NCBI GenBank assembly: GCA_963680875.1
Contig: OY804579.1
Span: forward strand, 28,009,804 to 28,073,803
Source: Bathymodiolus brooksi
Taxonomy: Eukaryota > Mollusca > Bivalvia > Mytilida > Modiolidae
DNA: 64,000 nt
Reading direction: 5' to 3'
Both the position numbers and the translations under genes were made by a program. The notes under the pieces are model-generated. The model did not search any database, was not told the origin of the DNA, and saw only the letters and a list, made by a program, of their open reading frames with translations. Positions 1 through 8,932 of this stretch are shown here, in pieces; the stretch's first letter is position 1, and the number at the start of each line of letters is the position of its first letter.

Positions 1-462
1 GTCAGTTATAAATTTATTTTTTAAGTACAAATAAATTGGAAGACGGCTTGAAAATCGATGTAAAGATTTATTAACATTAAGGGATTCTTTAATTAATGGG
101 TTTATATTATTAGTATTTATTCTTACAAAATACATCATAACTTGAGTTTTAATAAAGGAAGCAATAGGGAGTCGCCCCAACTCTCATAATGTCGAAATGT
201 TACATGCAGTTTTTTTAAGGCCTAAAACTGTTTTACAATATTTTGTATGTATTTTTTCATATGATGATTTTTCCTGTAGGCCTAAAGTATCACAAAAAGT
301 ATTATTTCTGATTGCTCGAAGCATGGCTCTATATAAGGGGAGGTATTCGTCCATATACCATATTTCACAATTATAACTTATAATGGGACGGATCAGCGTG
401 TCAAAGAGTTTACAGGAGAGGTTGACAGGTAGTTGTTCAAAATTTGAGAAAAGTTTTCGCAT
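1..462 (-). pseudogene. LINE (non-LTR retrotransposon) reverse transcriptase 3' fragment
   Basis: Translation of the minus strand gives the thumb/C-terminal part of a non-LTR retrotransposon reverse transcriptase. Visible blocks are KLFDTLIRPIISYNCEIW, then SYEKIHTKYCKTVLG and, after a stop, ELGRLPIASFIKTQ. This order (LFD..vrPil.Y..E.W, then a H.kf.K..LG block, then GElGR.P) is typical of LINE ORF2 proteins of CR1/L2/RTE type. An in-frame TGA at about 184-186 separates the last two blocks, so the copy is dead. Similarity stops near 462, where the upstream codon is TAA; the upstream RT core and endonuclease are absent, consistent with 5' truncation. The 3' end lies beyond the window edge. The exact clade cannot be decided from this fragment. 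Confidence 0.7.
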
Positions 463-1751
463 TTATAACCACGAGACTACCGGTCCGAGACTACATGACC
501 CCTCGATGACCCGAATGCTATTCTCTTATCCAAACATATCCGGGTATTTAATAATAACACTTTTTTTTAGCAATCAATTTTAATCGTTTCATTTATATAA
601 ATCGTTATTCAATAATTCGTCTATTTTATTAACAAAAATAAACTATTGTAAAGAAAATATTACTTATTAGCAAAGTGTATGAATGGATCAGAGACTATAT
701 TATGTAACCTTGTACATGTCAATAAAAAAAAAAATGTCGGATGTAAAAATACGGATGAAAACACATAAATTGACGCTACATTGTAGGAATAATGACATTC
801 TTTTCTTAAGAAAGGATAAATACAGCAAGCAAGCTTGTTATACATTTAAATTTCACCCCGAGATCACACTATTACTAAAACTAGGATGTCAACAAACAAC
901 ACGCATAACCAACAAAACACGTGTACAACTTTTTAAAATATTTTATTGGATAAAAATACAATAATGAATGGAGTATGTGATCTGAGCTCTTCCTGTCCAA
1001 AAATATGTAGAAGAATATTCGATTATTAGCATCGTGTTGTCGGTTTTCGTGCTATTATCGATTTTCAGATATAGCGATTAACAGTGTTAACCCTTCATTC
1101 ATATGACGATTGGAATTTTCAAAGAATGCCTAGTTAAATATTTCTTTGTACATAAGATTGTTTTTAAAGTCATTCTTGTATTTTAATATACTCTCGATTA
1201 TCTGGCAACTTTTGCTGTCAGTAAAATGGCGTCATCTGTTTTCGTATGAAGTAAAAACAGGGCCGATATACGGGATGGAAACGAATATAAAATCCGGAAA
1301 TGGCTGGTTTTAAAATTTCATGGTTCTGGCCATCTACCAAATCATATTACATCTAAATAAAATAACAGAATGTTTGAAAATGACCACTTTCAAAATTGTG
1401 TTTACTTTTGATGTTTTTCTTAGTACTGAAATCACAATGCACTGCAAAGTGACATGTATTTTATATAAGAAACAGGCATATTTCAGTCAGCTCTTTTGTT
1501 TACAAGTACGATCAGTGACCCCATGACAGTTACATGATAGAATGAGCCGGTGCCTGAGAGGCAGACGACATAGTAAGTTCAATTTTATATAGCCCTTCTG
1601 GATTTTTTTCCAGCTACTTTATAAATGAAGTAAATTTTTAGCATTACAAAAAGTACGGTTCAGTAGGTAGGTTCACTGTTTTTGGTACTTGCGTCTTTAA
1701 AAGCAAACTTTAACATCTTTTATGAATTTATTACACAATCACTTTTTGCAG
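463..1751. other. Unique AT-rich DNA, no gene recognised
   Basis: No open frame with coding-like composition, no repeat family and no RNA gene was recognised here. Short open frames (for example 683-964 and 1320-1526) have low-complexity AT-driven composition and no recognisable motif. Confidence 0.5.
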
Positions 1752-1924
1752 ATTTACGTTTTGTTTCTATATACTTATGGCAAAACAAACGAATCGGAGA
1801 AAACGATCCGTCTTTAATGAGACACATTTACAAAAGATTTTTTTCGAAAATTGAAGAACTACGAAATTATGTGAAAAAAAAAGAACAGACATCGGAACAA
1901 TGCCATGAATTCGTAAAAAAATAA
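1752..1924 (+). CDS. Possible 3'-terminal coding exon, unknown protein
   Basis: A good 3' splice acceptor (CACTTTTTGCAG) ends at 1751 and is followed by an open frame of about 57 codons starting in phase 1 and ending with TAA at 1922-1924. The predicted peptide is charged and helical looking (QNKRIGENDPSLMRHIYKRF, then KKKEQTSEQ) and is not obviously AT-noise. An AATAAA polyadenylation signal follows at 2009-2014. I do not recognise the family. No upstream partner exon with a matching donor was found, so this may also be chance. No transposon signature overlaps it. Confidence 0.25.
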
Positions 1925-2008
1925 AAATAGGCCTATGCTACGGAGTAAAATTGTTTTAATGCTATTATTTATAAGATCGCACTTTGTAATCGATCGTTCA
2001 TGCACTAC

Positions 2009-2014
2009 AATAAA
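2009..2014 (+). promoter_or_regulatory. AATAAA polyadenylation signal candidate
   Basis: Exact AATAAA about 85 bases after the stop codon of the candidate terminal exon at 1752-1924. In AT-rich DNA the hexamer is common, so its value depends on the exon being real. Confidence 0.2.
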
Positions 2015-3605
2015 GCTACACATAAGCTCTGCTTCTTAGCTAAAAGCACAGAAAGTTACAGGGTAGGAAGCCATAAAATTGAGAGGATTATGTAAACATA
2101 TAATTTTGTAATAGTTTTCATTTGACAATTACAGATGATGCATATTATAAATACTTTTAAAGTATATTATACAAAACTTCAGGGTACATCTCTTACGCAA
2201 TATAATAATTTGTTTATGGAAATACAATATTCTTACTTGCCAACAGTAAAAAGATTAATCTGTTTTCATAACGGTTATTTCTGATTTGAACAAAGCGTAA
2301 TATGTCTGCGTAAAGAAAACATTTTTTGTTTATTTTAATAACGTCTTTCGAACTGGCGGACCCTTCTGATTAATCTCAGAATAGTCATAAAAAATATGAT
2401 TGTTGTTTTTATAAGGAAAAATTGCATATGAATGTTTTTTGTCTATTTTGCTTTTTGGGGTTTGCAAGAAGAATGTTCTACCCTGCTCTGTTCACCCTGC
2501 TTTACTTCATAATTTTGGTTGTTGCTATATCATTCTGATGATGCACAAAAAAAATCAAGATAAAAATGAACAATCCAATATAACTTACGATCAATGTTAA
2601 TCTTAAGATTTTTTTGTGAAAATAGCCCCAGAATCATTGCTGCATCAGGTGCGGATCCAGCAGTTTTGAAAACGGGGACCCAGGCTCTTGTTTGCCAATT
2701 TTTACCCAATTTATACACGAATTTTACTAAATTGTCGAACACCCCCTTGCTCCGCCAGTGTGCTTTAATATGCACCCATTCCTAATGCATACTTGATCAC
2801 CTATTAGAACCTTTAAAATGTGTATTGCATCTCCTATTCTAGTCACGGGTACCGTTAAATGGTCACAAAATGTGTATTGCGTTTCTGATTATTGCCAAAG
2901 ATTGTGACACATGTATTCATGTATTCGGTCAGAGTCCCGTCGACCGGATGTAAGATGACACTTGTATATTCTGCCTGGCAATATTAGGTACCCTGCTGAG
3001 TGAACCGGTGTGAATGTACCTGTCGTTTTCAGAATGAAAATAAAAATAAGTAAACCCGCCTTTCACTTCTTATTTCAGGAATTATTTGCCTTAATTTATT
3101 GAAGAATAAAATATTTCAAATTAAAATATGGTCTCTCGCTTTACGGCGTTTACATAGGGATATGATTATTTGTTTTATATCATAAACAAAAATATTTATT
3201 GTTCATTAAGGTGTCTCATTACAATAATCAGAACTTTTAAAGCACAATAACTTTGACGCTGTACATACACAATCCTGTGCTATAAAACAAGACATAAATA
3301 GCTTAATAGAGACCGATAGTTTAATATATACTTAATTCATTTTTTAGTAAATAGTCCCAGCATAGGTAATACAAGGTTAATGAGTTTCTCGCATGATAAT
3401 CAAAAACAAGTAATAGTGAAGTGACAACAGTATACGTATTCTGTACGTGTATCACACTTTGCTAATATTTTAATACATTTAAAGTCACATTTCTTAATAA
3501 ACATCGCATTAAGTTAAAATACGACATGAAAATCAAATATGCAACAATTGATGGATTATTGTGTATTGAATACACTAAATTTATTAAGGGCCAGACTAGT
3601 ATGAC
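2015..3605. other. AT-rich intergenic or intronic DNA, no gene recognised
   Basis: No supported gene. Frames around 2530-2785 are open on both strands, but the peptide is unlike any family I know, and the sequence there (GATCCAGCAG, CTCCGCCAGTG) looks like an interspersed-repeat remnant. Confidence 0.45.
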
Positions 3606-3642
3606 ATAAATAATAATAATAAATAAATAAATAAATAAATAT
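3606..3642. repeat. (TAA)n/(TAAA)n microsatellite
   Basis: Tandem TAA units run into five TAAA/AAAT units, followed by ATAGATAG. A simple-sequence repeat. Confidence 0.9.
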
Positions 3643-3767
3643 GTATAGATAGATACACGATAATATAATACTATAGATCGTCATATTCAATGAGCTAGTG
3701 ACGACTACAGTATTACGTAATCTCTACTCAGCGGGTGATTTAGATGACCGTGCGATTTAACTGGTAA

Positions 3768-4626
3768 AATGCAAATTTAAAAGGTAAAACGCTAAAATCC
3801 CACGATAATGCAAATTTAAAAGGAAAAACGCAAATATAAAAGGAAAAACGCTAAAATCCCACGACATTGCAAATTTAAAAGGAAAAACGCAAATATAAAA
3901 GGAAAAATGCTAAAATCCCACGACAATGCAAATTTAAAAGGAAAAACGCAAATATAAAAGGAAAAACGCTAAAATCCCACGACAATGCAAATTTAAAAGG
4001 AAAAACGCAAATATAAAAGGAAAAACGCTAAAATCCCACGACAATGCAAATTTAAAAGGAAAAACGCTAAAATCCCACGACAATGCAAATTTAAAAGGAA
4101 AAACGCTAAAATCCCACGACAATGCAAATTTAAAAGGAAAAACGCAAATATAAAAGGACAAACGCTAAAATCCCACGACAATGCAAATTTAAAAGGAAAA
4201 ACGCTAAAATCCCACGACAATGCAAATTTAAAAGGAAAAACGCAAATATAAAAGGCAAAACGCTAAAATCCCACGACAATGCAAATTTAAAAGGAAAAAC
4301 GCAAATATAAAAGGAAAAACGCTAAAATCCCACGACAATGCAATTTAAAAGGAAAAACGCAAATATAAAAGGAAAAACGCTAAAATCCCACGACAATGCA
4401 AATTTAAAAGGAAAAACGCTAAAATCCCACGACAATGCAAATTTAAAAGGAAAAACGCAAATATAAAAGGAAAAACGCTAAAATCCCACGACAATGCAAA
4501 TTTAAAAGGAAAAACGCTAAAATCCCACGACAATGCAAATTTAAAAGGAAAAACGCAAATATAAAAGGAAAAACGCTAAAATCCCACGACAATGCAAATT
4601 TAAAAGGTAAAACGCAAATATAACAA
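3768..4626. repeat. Minisatellite with alternating 59-bp and 39-bp units
   Basis: About 860 bp of tandem units built from three blocks: GCAAATTTAAAAGGAAAAAC, an optional 20-bp block GCAAATATAAAAGGAAAAAC, and GCTAAAATCCCACGACAAT. Units with the optional block are 59 bp, units without it 39 bp, and the two kinds are interspersed irregularly. The optional 20-mer is a near copy of the first block, so the array has a two-level structure. Open frames on the minus strand are a by-product of the repeat. Edges degrade at 3768-3800 and 4600-4626. Confidence 0.92.
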
Positions 4627-4735
4627 GACAATTCGCTAATTTAACTGGTAAATGCTAATATAACTGGTAATCTTTAATTATTTGCATTTTACCGGGAATA
4701 TTTGCATTTTACCGGAGATATTTGCATTTTCTATT
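4627..4735. repeat. Degenerate flank repeats of the minisatellite
   Basis: Short repeats of TTTAACTGGTAA type followed by three copies of TATTTGCATTTTACCGG. These resemble the inverse complement of the GGTAAAATGCAAAT flank at 3762-3776, so the minisatellite is bounded by an imperfect inverted repeat. Confidence 0.6.
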
Positions 4736-4745
4736 TCCTAGTGCT

Positions 4746-4980
4746 ATCTGTTATTATTTCTAATTACTGTTGTTTAAGATGGTAAACTCTATGTTATTAT
4801 TATTTCTAATTACTGTTGTTTAAGATGGTAAACTCTATGCTATTGTTATTTCTAATTACAGTTGTTTAAGATGGTAAACTCTATGTTATTATTATTTCTA
4901 ATTACTGTTGTTTAAGATGGTAAACTCTATCTGTTATTATTATTTCTAATTACTGTTGTTTAAGATGGTAAACTTGATAT
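4746..4980 (+). repeat. Five-copy ~46-bp tandem repeat abutting a splice acceptor
   Basis: Five copies of a unit (TTATTATTTCTAATTACTG, then TTGTTTAAGATGGTAAACTC) run up to the intron 3' end. The genuine acceptor at 4980-5003 (GCTATTGTTAATTCTGTTTACAG) resembles the start of the unit, and the third copy (about 4840-4862) contains GCTATTGTTATTTCTAATTA followed by CAG. The array therefore looks like a duplication of the polypyrimidine/acceptor region of the following exon. Confidence 0.75.
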
Positions 4981-5003
4981 GCTATTGTTAATTCTGTTTA
5001 CAG

Positions 5004-5163
5004 TCGGGCATTGTCATCCTCATGTAGTAAGGGCAGGACAGGATCAATTAAGTAAAGTGATTGCCTGTAATGGATTCCTCAATGAAAAATCTGTAGAATA
5101 TGCTCAAAGAATAATTGAAACTTTACCAGAAAAGTTATGTGTTTGTTTCATGGTGAATTCTGG
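5004..5163 (+). CDS. Internal exon of a class-III aminotransferase-fold PLP enzyme (PHYKPL/ETNPPL type)
   Basis: A 160-nt exon bounded by TTTACAG at 4997-5003 and the donor GTGAGT at 5164-5169, phase 2 on leaving. It encodes GHCHPHVVRAGQ, then EYAQRIIETLPEKL and CVCFMVNSG. GHCHP and the LPEKL..CYF.NSGSEAND block are diagnostic of the animal phospho-lyases PHYKPL (5-phosphohydroxy-L-lysine) and ETNPPL (ethanolamine phosphate), PLP enzymes of aminotransferase class III. The NSG end continues into SEAND in the next exon; this loop binds the PLP phosphate. Splice phase and protein sequence join exactly with 6078-6152. The two paralogues cannot be told apart from this piece. The 5' exons lie outside or were not found. 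Confidence 0.88.
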
Positions 5164-6077
5164 GTGAGTATGAAATTTTAATAATTAAGAGAAACCAGTA
5201 CCATCATCCATGTACAATAAAAATACTTTGTTATTAGCTGCTTTCAAGTAATGTTTACATGATGCAGAAATCATGAAGATAATTTTTTTGTTTGAGTTTA
5301 AAAGTTTTGAATTATATCTACATTTGGGTCTATTAATTTGTTTTCCATTATTTAAGTATTGATAAAGTTCCAGATTTGAAATTCTAATTAATATGAACCG
5401 TATCGGTGGTGTAATGGTTAGCATGCTCACCTCAAGTGCGGTAGATTGTGGGTTTGAACCAAAGACTATAAAATTGGTATTGGTTGCTTTTCCGCTGTGC
5501 CACAGGTGCCTGTGTCGAGGATAAGAGTAAAATATCAACAACTTTAGAAAGATGAAAAAATAAAAAAATATTTCAATGGGTAGCATTTAAAATAATGATG
5601 CATTTAAAGGAGTGTATTGTATAACTTAGAAATAATTTGACAAAGATAATTAAAAAACTGGCGATAATTGGTCCTTGACCCATATAAAAAGCTTCTCTGT
5701 TAATCATGCATCATTTAGGAGAAAGAGCAAAGACTGGTTGGCTCGGAATCAGGATAAAGTGTCAGAGTGGGGCGACATGTCTCTCTGCGGACTGTTGTTT
5801 CAGTGAGCTTGCAGTATAAAAAAAATCCAACTAAGCGTGTTGATGTGAAGTTCTCTCTGTGGATTAAAACACAAGGGTGACACAGAAGCCAAGACTTTCA
5901 TTTCATATGCATTTGTTTAAATGTATCAGATCAATATGAATTAGTATGTTTAGTGTATGAATGCATTTATATTTGTAAATGTCAAAAGCAAGCTAAGTTG
6001 AGACTGAATATTAACTAGAAACTTTGACTACAATGTAGTATCAAAGTTTTAGATGATGTTTAATTTCTACATTTCAG
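5164..6077 (+). other. Intron of the PLP-enzyme gene
   Basis: Intron between two exons that join in phase, with donor GTGAGT and acceptor TACATTTCAG. It contains a tRNA-derived SINE-like segment at about 5400-5530. The rest has no recognisable feature. Confidence 0.8.
5400..5530 (+). repeat. tRNA-derived SINE-like fragment
   Basis: An RNA polymerase III A-box-like stretch (TGGTGTAATGG, 5407-5417, within GGTGTAATGGTTAGC) and a B-box-like stretch (GGGTTTGAACC, 5450-5460) have the spacing of a tRNA head. The flanks do not form an acceptor stem, and an unrelated body containing GCTTTTCCGCTGTGCCAC follows. That is the structure of a tRNA-headed SINE rather than a functional tRNA gene. Its exact ends are not visible. 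Confidence 0.6.
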
Positions 6078-6152
6078 ATCAGAAGCAAATGACCTTGCCC
6101 TTAGACTGGCTAGATTATACACTGGAAATCATGATGTTCTTGTAGTAGATCA
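6078..6152 (+). CDS. Next exon of the same PLP-enzyme gene
   Basis: A 75-nt exon after acceptor TTTCAG (6072-6077), ending at the donor GTAAGT (6153-6158). It encodes [19 protein letters not shown] then VLVVD and the first two bases of the next codon (CA-, expected His). [12 protein letters not shown] directly continues the NSG of the previous exon and is the most conserved block of the PHYKPL/ETNPPL group; the family continues with an H-AYHGH block that I could not find downstream in this window. The exon's last 28 bases plus its donor have been amplified into the array that follows, so at least 15 donor-like sites sit in a row. Confidence 0.88.
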
Positions 6153-6848
6153 GTAAGTGTTTATATCCTATCAGCAAATCATGATGTTCTTGTAGTAGAT
6201 CAGTATGTGTTTATCCTATCAACAAATCATGATGCTCTTGTAGTAGATCAGTAAGTGTTTATCCTATCAACAAATCATGATGTTCTTGTAGTAGATCAGT
6301 ATGTGTTTATCCTATCAACAAATCATGATGTTCTTGTAGTAGATCAGTATGTGTTTATCCTATCAACAAATCATGATGTTCTTGTAGTAGATCAGTAAGT
6401 GTTTATCCTATCAACAAATCATGATGTTCTTGTAGTAGATCAGTATGTGTTTATCCTATCAACAAATCATGATGTTCTTGTAGTAGATCAGTATGTGTTT
6501 ATCCTATCAACAAATCATGATGTTCTTGTAGTAGATCAGTATGTGTTTATCCTATCAACAAATCATGATGTTCTTGTAGTAGATCAGTATGTGTTTATCC
6601 TATCAACAAATCATGATGTTCTTGTAGTAGATCAGTAAGTGTTTATCCTATCAACAAATCATGATGCTCTTGTAGTAGATCAGTAAGTGTTTATCCTATC
6701 AACAAATCATGATGTTCTTGTAGTAGATCAGGAAGTGTTTATCCTATCAACAAATCATGATGTTCTTGTAGTAGATCAGTATGTGTTTATTCTATCAACA
6801 AATCATGATGTTCTTGGAGTAGATTAGTAAGTGTTTATTCTATCAAAT
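6125..6848 (+). repeat. 15-copy 48-bp minisatellite made from an exon end plus its splice donor
   Basis: Fifteen copies (starts near 6125, 6176, 6224, 6272, 6320, 6368, 6416, 6464, 6512, 6560, 6608, 6656, 6704, 6752, 6800). The first copy is the real exon end. Each unit reads AAATCATGATGTTCTTGTAG, TAGATCA, the donor, then TGTTTATCCTATCAAC. Donor hexamers are GTAAGT in copies 1, 3, 6, 11, 12, 15; GTATGT in copies 2, 4, 5, 7, 8, 9, 10, 14; and GGAAGT in copy 13. The unit is a multiple of three, and GTATGT copies read through in the exon frame whereas GTAAGT copies give TAA. The open frame of 6399-6638 comes from this. Confidence 0.95.
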
Positions 6849-6886
6849 GTTTTCCTTATGTTATTGTCTTTCAATGTTGAGATTTT

Positions 6887-6950
6887 CAGGTCATTGACCC
6901 AAAGGATCATGTGAGGTATTGCCATCAGTCTATCGTCATCGACCATAAAC
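6887..6950 (+). mobile_element. Family A 5'-end remnant
   Basis: GGTCATTGACCCAAAGGATC, then ATGTGAGGTATTGCCATCAG resembles the inner part of the family-A 5' hairpin and its conserved TATTGCCATCA tail. The outer arm is missing and no 3' end belongs to it, so it is a fragment, perhaps displaced by the fold-back element at 6955. Confidence 0.55.
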
Positions 6951-6954
6951 CTAT

Positions 6955-7462
6955 GGTGGTAAACTGATCATGGTAACTGCAGTTACGACGATCACAACAT
7001 GGCAGAGGTAGAAATAGGTAAGATCGTTTTCTGCTAATTTCTCCATTCTAACGTGTTATTGTCAAGAATTACTCAGCCGCAAGGTTGATCTGTACGATTT
7101 TGTTGTATGTGTGTGTTCTTGATACCATATATGGTCTCGTTACCAAGAAAATAGCCGTCGGAAATTTAAGGAAGATATTCGTAACTCCAAAAATTATAAT
7201 ATTTAAAAATAGATTATCTTCTTTTGGAGTTACGATTGTCTTCCTTAAATTTCCGACGGCTATTTTCTTGGTAACGAGACCATATATGGTATCAAGAACA
7301 CACACATACAACAAAATCGTACAGATCAACCTTGCGGCTGAATAATTCTTGACAACAACATGTTAGAATGGAGAAATTAGCAGAGAACAATCTTACCTAT
7401 TTCTACCTCCGCCATGTTGTGATCGTCGTAACTGCAGTTACCACGATCAATTTACCACTAGT
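6955..7462. mobile_element. Fold-back element with ~245-bp inverted arms
   Basis: The left arm (6955 to about 7196) and right arm (about 7210-7462) are near-perfect inverse complements. The ends read GTGGTAAACTGATCATGGTA at left and ACCACGATCAATTTACCAC at right. Only some 15-30 bases separate the arms, near 7190-7215, so nearly the whole element can fold into one long hairpin. Identical open frames on the two strands (86 codons each) are a consequence of the symmetry, not evidence of a gene. It resembles fold-back or long-TIR MITE elements. A convincing target-site duplication was not identified. Confidence 0.85.
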
Positions 7463-7836
7463 GATTTTATTCTAATCTTCTTCTCTGAAACCACTGTTCA
7501 ATTGGAACTAACCATGGTACGAATGTTCACTGGATACTGGATAGTCCCCTACAAAATTGATGTATGTTTTTGTTGACCAGAAGTACTCAAAAGAAACAAG
7601 AGGTCTAAAGGTGTCAAAAAAGGTGTACATGTACATGTATATGGGGATAAATTATTTATTGTTCATTTGTTTTTATGAGGATTTTTTTATTGCATTTTTT
7701 TTTTAAACCCTTTCAGAAACATGCATAACGTTATTATGTAACTATTACTGTTTTTGACATAAAAGGGTTCGAAAGAGGGGAATTAAAAAAATTGAACTTT
7801 TTGAAATTTTCCTCCAATTTTAATGCATTTTTTTAT
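7463..7836. other. No feature recognised
   Basis: AT-rich spacer with poly-T runs between the fold-back element and the next family-A element. It includes a stretch similar to the A2-type 5' subterminal region (CTTCTTCTCTGAAACCACTG at 7479-7498, then TTGGAACTAACCATGG), probably a decayed family-A remnant. Confidence 0.4.
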
Positions 7837-8932
7837 TAGCTCACCTTGCCAAAGGCAATGTGAACTTTTGCCATCACTTGGCATCCGTCGTCTGTCATCC
7901 GTTAACTTTTCACATGTTAATCATTTTGTCCCGATCCATTAAGAAACATGGCTGCCACAGGCTATTCTTGTTTCTGATTGGCCAATTAAAAAAATCTTCT
8001 ACCTTGAAACCGCATGCACAAATGAACCGAAACTTGATAGGAAGCATCTATGGAAGGTCCTTTATAAAGAGTGCTCATTTCTTTCCAATCCATTAACAAA
8101 CATGGCCGCCACAGGCAATTCTTGTTTTTGATTGGTTGATTTAGAAAAAATATCTTCTCCTCTGAAGCCACTTGGCCAAATGAACCGGAAGAAATTGGTA
8201 GGAAGCATCTATGGAAGATTCTCTGTAAAAATTGCTCATTTCGTCCCAATCCACTTAAAAACATGGCTGCCACATGCAATTCTTGTTTCTGAATGGTTAA
8301 TTTCTAAAAAATCTTCTAGTCTGAAACCGCATGGCCAAATTAAATGAATCAACATTTGGTAGGAAGCATCCTAGGAAAGTCCTCTATAAAGATTGCATAT
8401 TTCGTCCCTTTCGGTTTACAAACATGGCCACCACAGGCAATTCTTGTTTCTGATTGGTTTATTACTAAAAAAAATTCTCCTCTGAAACTGCTAGGCCAAA
8501 TGAAACGAAATTTGGTAGGAACCATCCTTGGAAGGTTCGCTATAAAGAGTGCTCAATTCTTCCCGATCCAATTACAATTATGGCCGCTGCAGGCAATTCT
8601 TGTTTCTGATTGGTCGATTTCTAAGAAATCTTCTCCTCTTAAATCGCTTGGGCAAATGAACCGAAACTTAGTAGGAAGCATCTATGGAAGGTCCTTTATA
8701 AAGTTTGCTCATTTCGTCCCGTTCCGGTAGCAGACATGGCTGCCATAGACAATTCTTGCTTCTGGTCGGTCGATTTCTAAAAAAATCTTCTCCGAAGCCA
8801 CTTGGCCAAATGAACCGAAAAAAAATCTTCTCTTAAACTGAGCAGCCAAATGAACCGAAATTTGTTAGGAAGCACCTATGGAAGGTTCTGTATTAATTTT
8901 CCTCAAAGCAGAATGAAAGGTGAGCAACACAG
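7837..8932 (+). mobile_element. Family A element, 3' end cut off by a retroelement fragment
   Basis: Starts TAGCTCACCTTGCC after a T-run, with the partner arm GGCAATGTGAAC, then TTGCCATCACTTGGC and GTC-rich 7-mers. The body holds about six tandem units of about 155 bp (CTTCTCCTCTGAAACCGCTT, then GGCCAAATGAACCGAAACTT, GGTAGGAAGCATCTATGGAA, AACATGGCCGCCACAGGC, TCTGATTGGT). It approaches the usual terminus (GGTGAGCAACACAGG) and then switches at about 8932 into reverse-oriented retroelement coding sequence, so the 3' hairpin is missing. Confidence 0.75.

Noticed and set aside
2530..2785. Overlapping open frames on both strands
   Set aside because: No recognisable motif, AT-rich and symmetrical; probably an old repeat.
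3934..4631. Repetitive minus-strand frames rich in Phe/Leu/Cys
   Set aside because: Generated by the 59/39-bp minisatellite; no start context or conservation.
5400..5475. tRNA gene
   Set aside because: A and B boxes are present but no acceptor stem or proper anticodon arm forms; a tRNA-headed SINE fits better.
6399..6638. Open frame of five 16-residue repeats ([16 protein letters not shown])
   Set aside because: It is the read-through of the 48-bp minisatellite, not an independent gene; kept only as part of the splice-site finding.
7069..7345. Two almost identical 86-codon proteins on opposite strands
   Set aside because: Direct consequence of the long palindrome.
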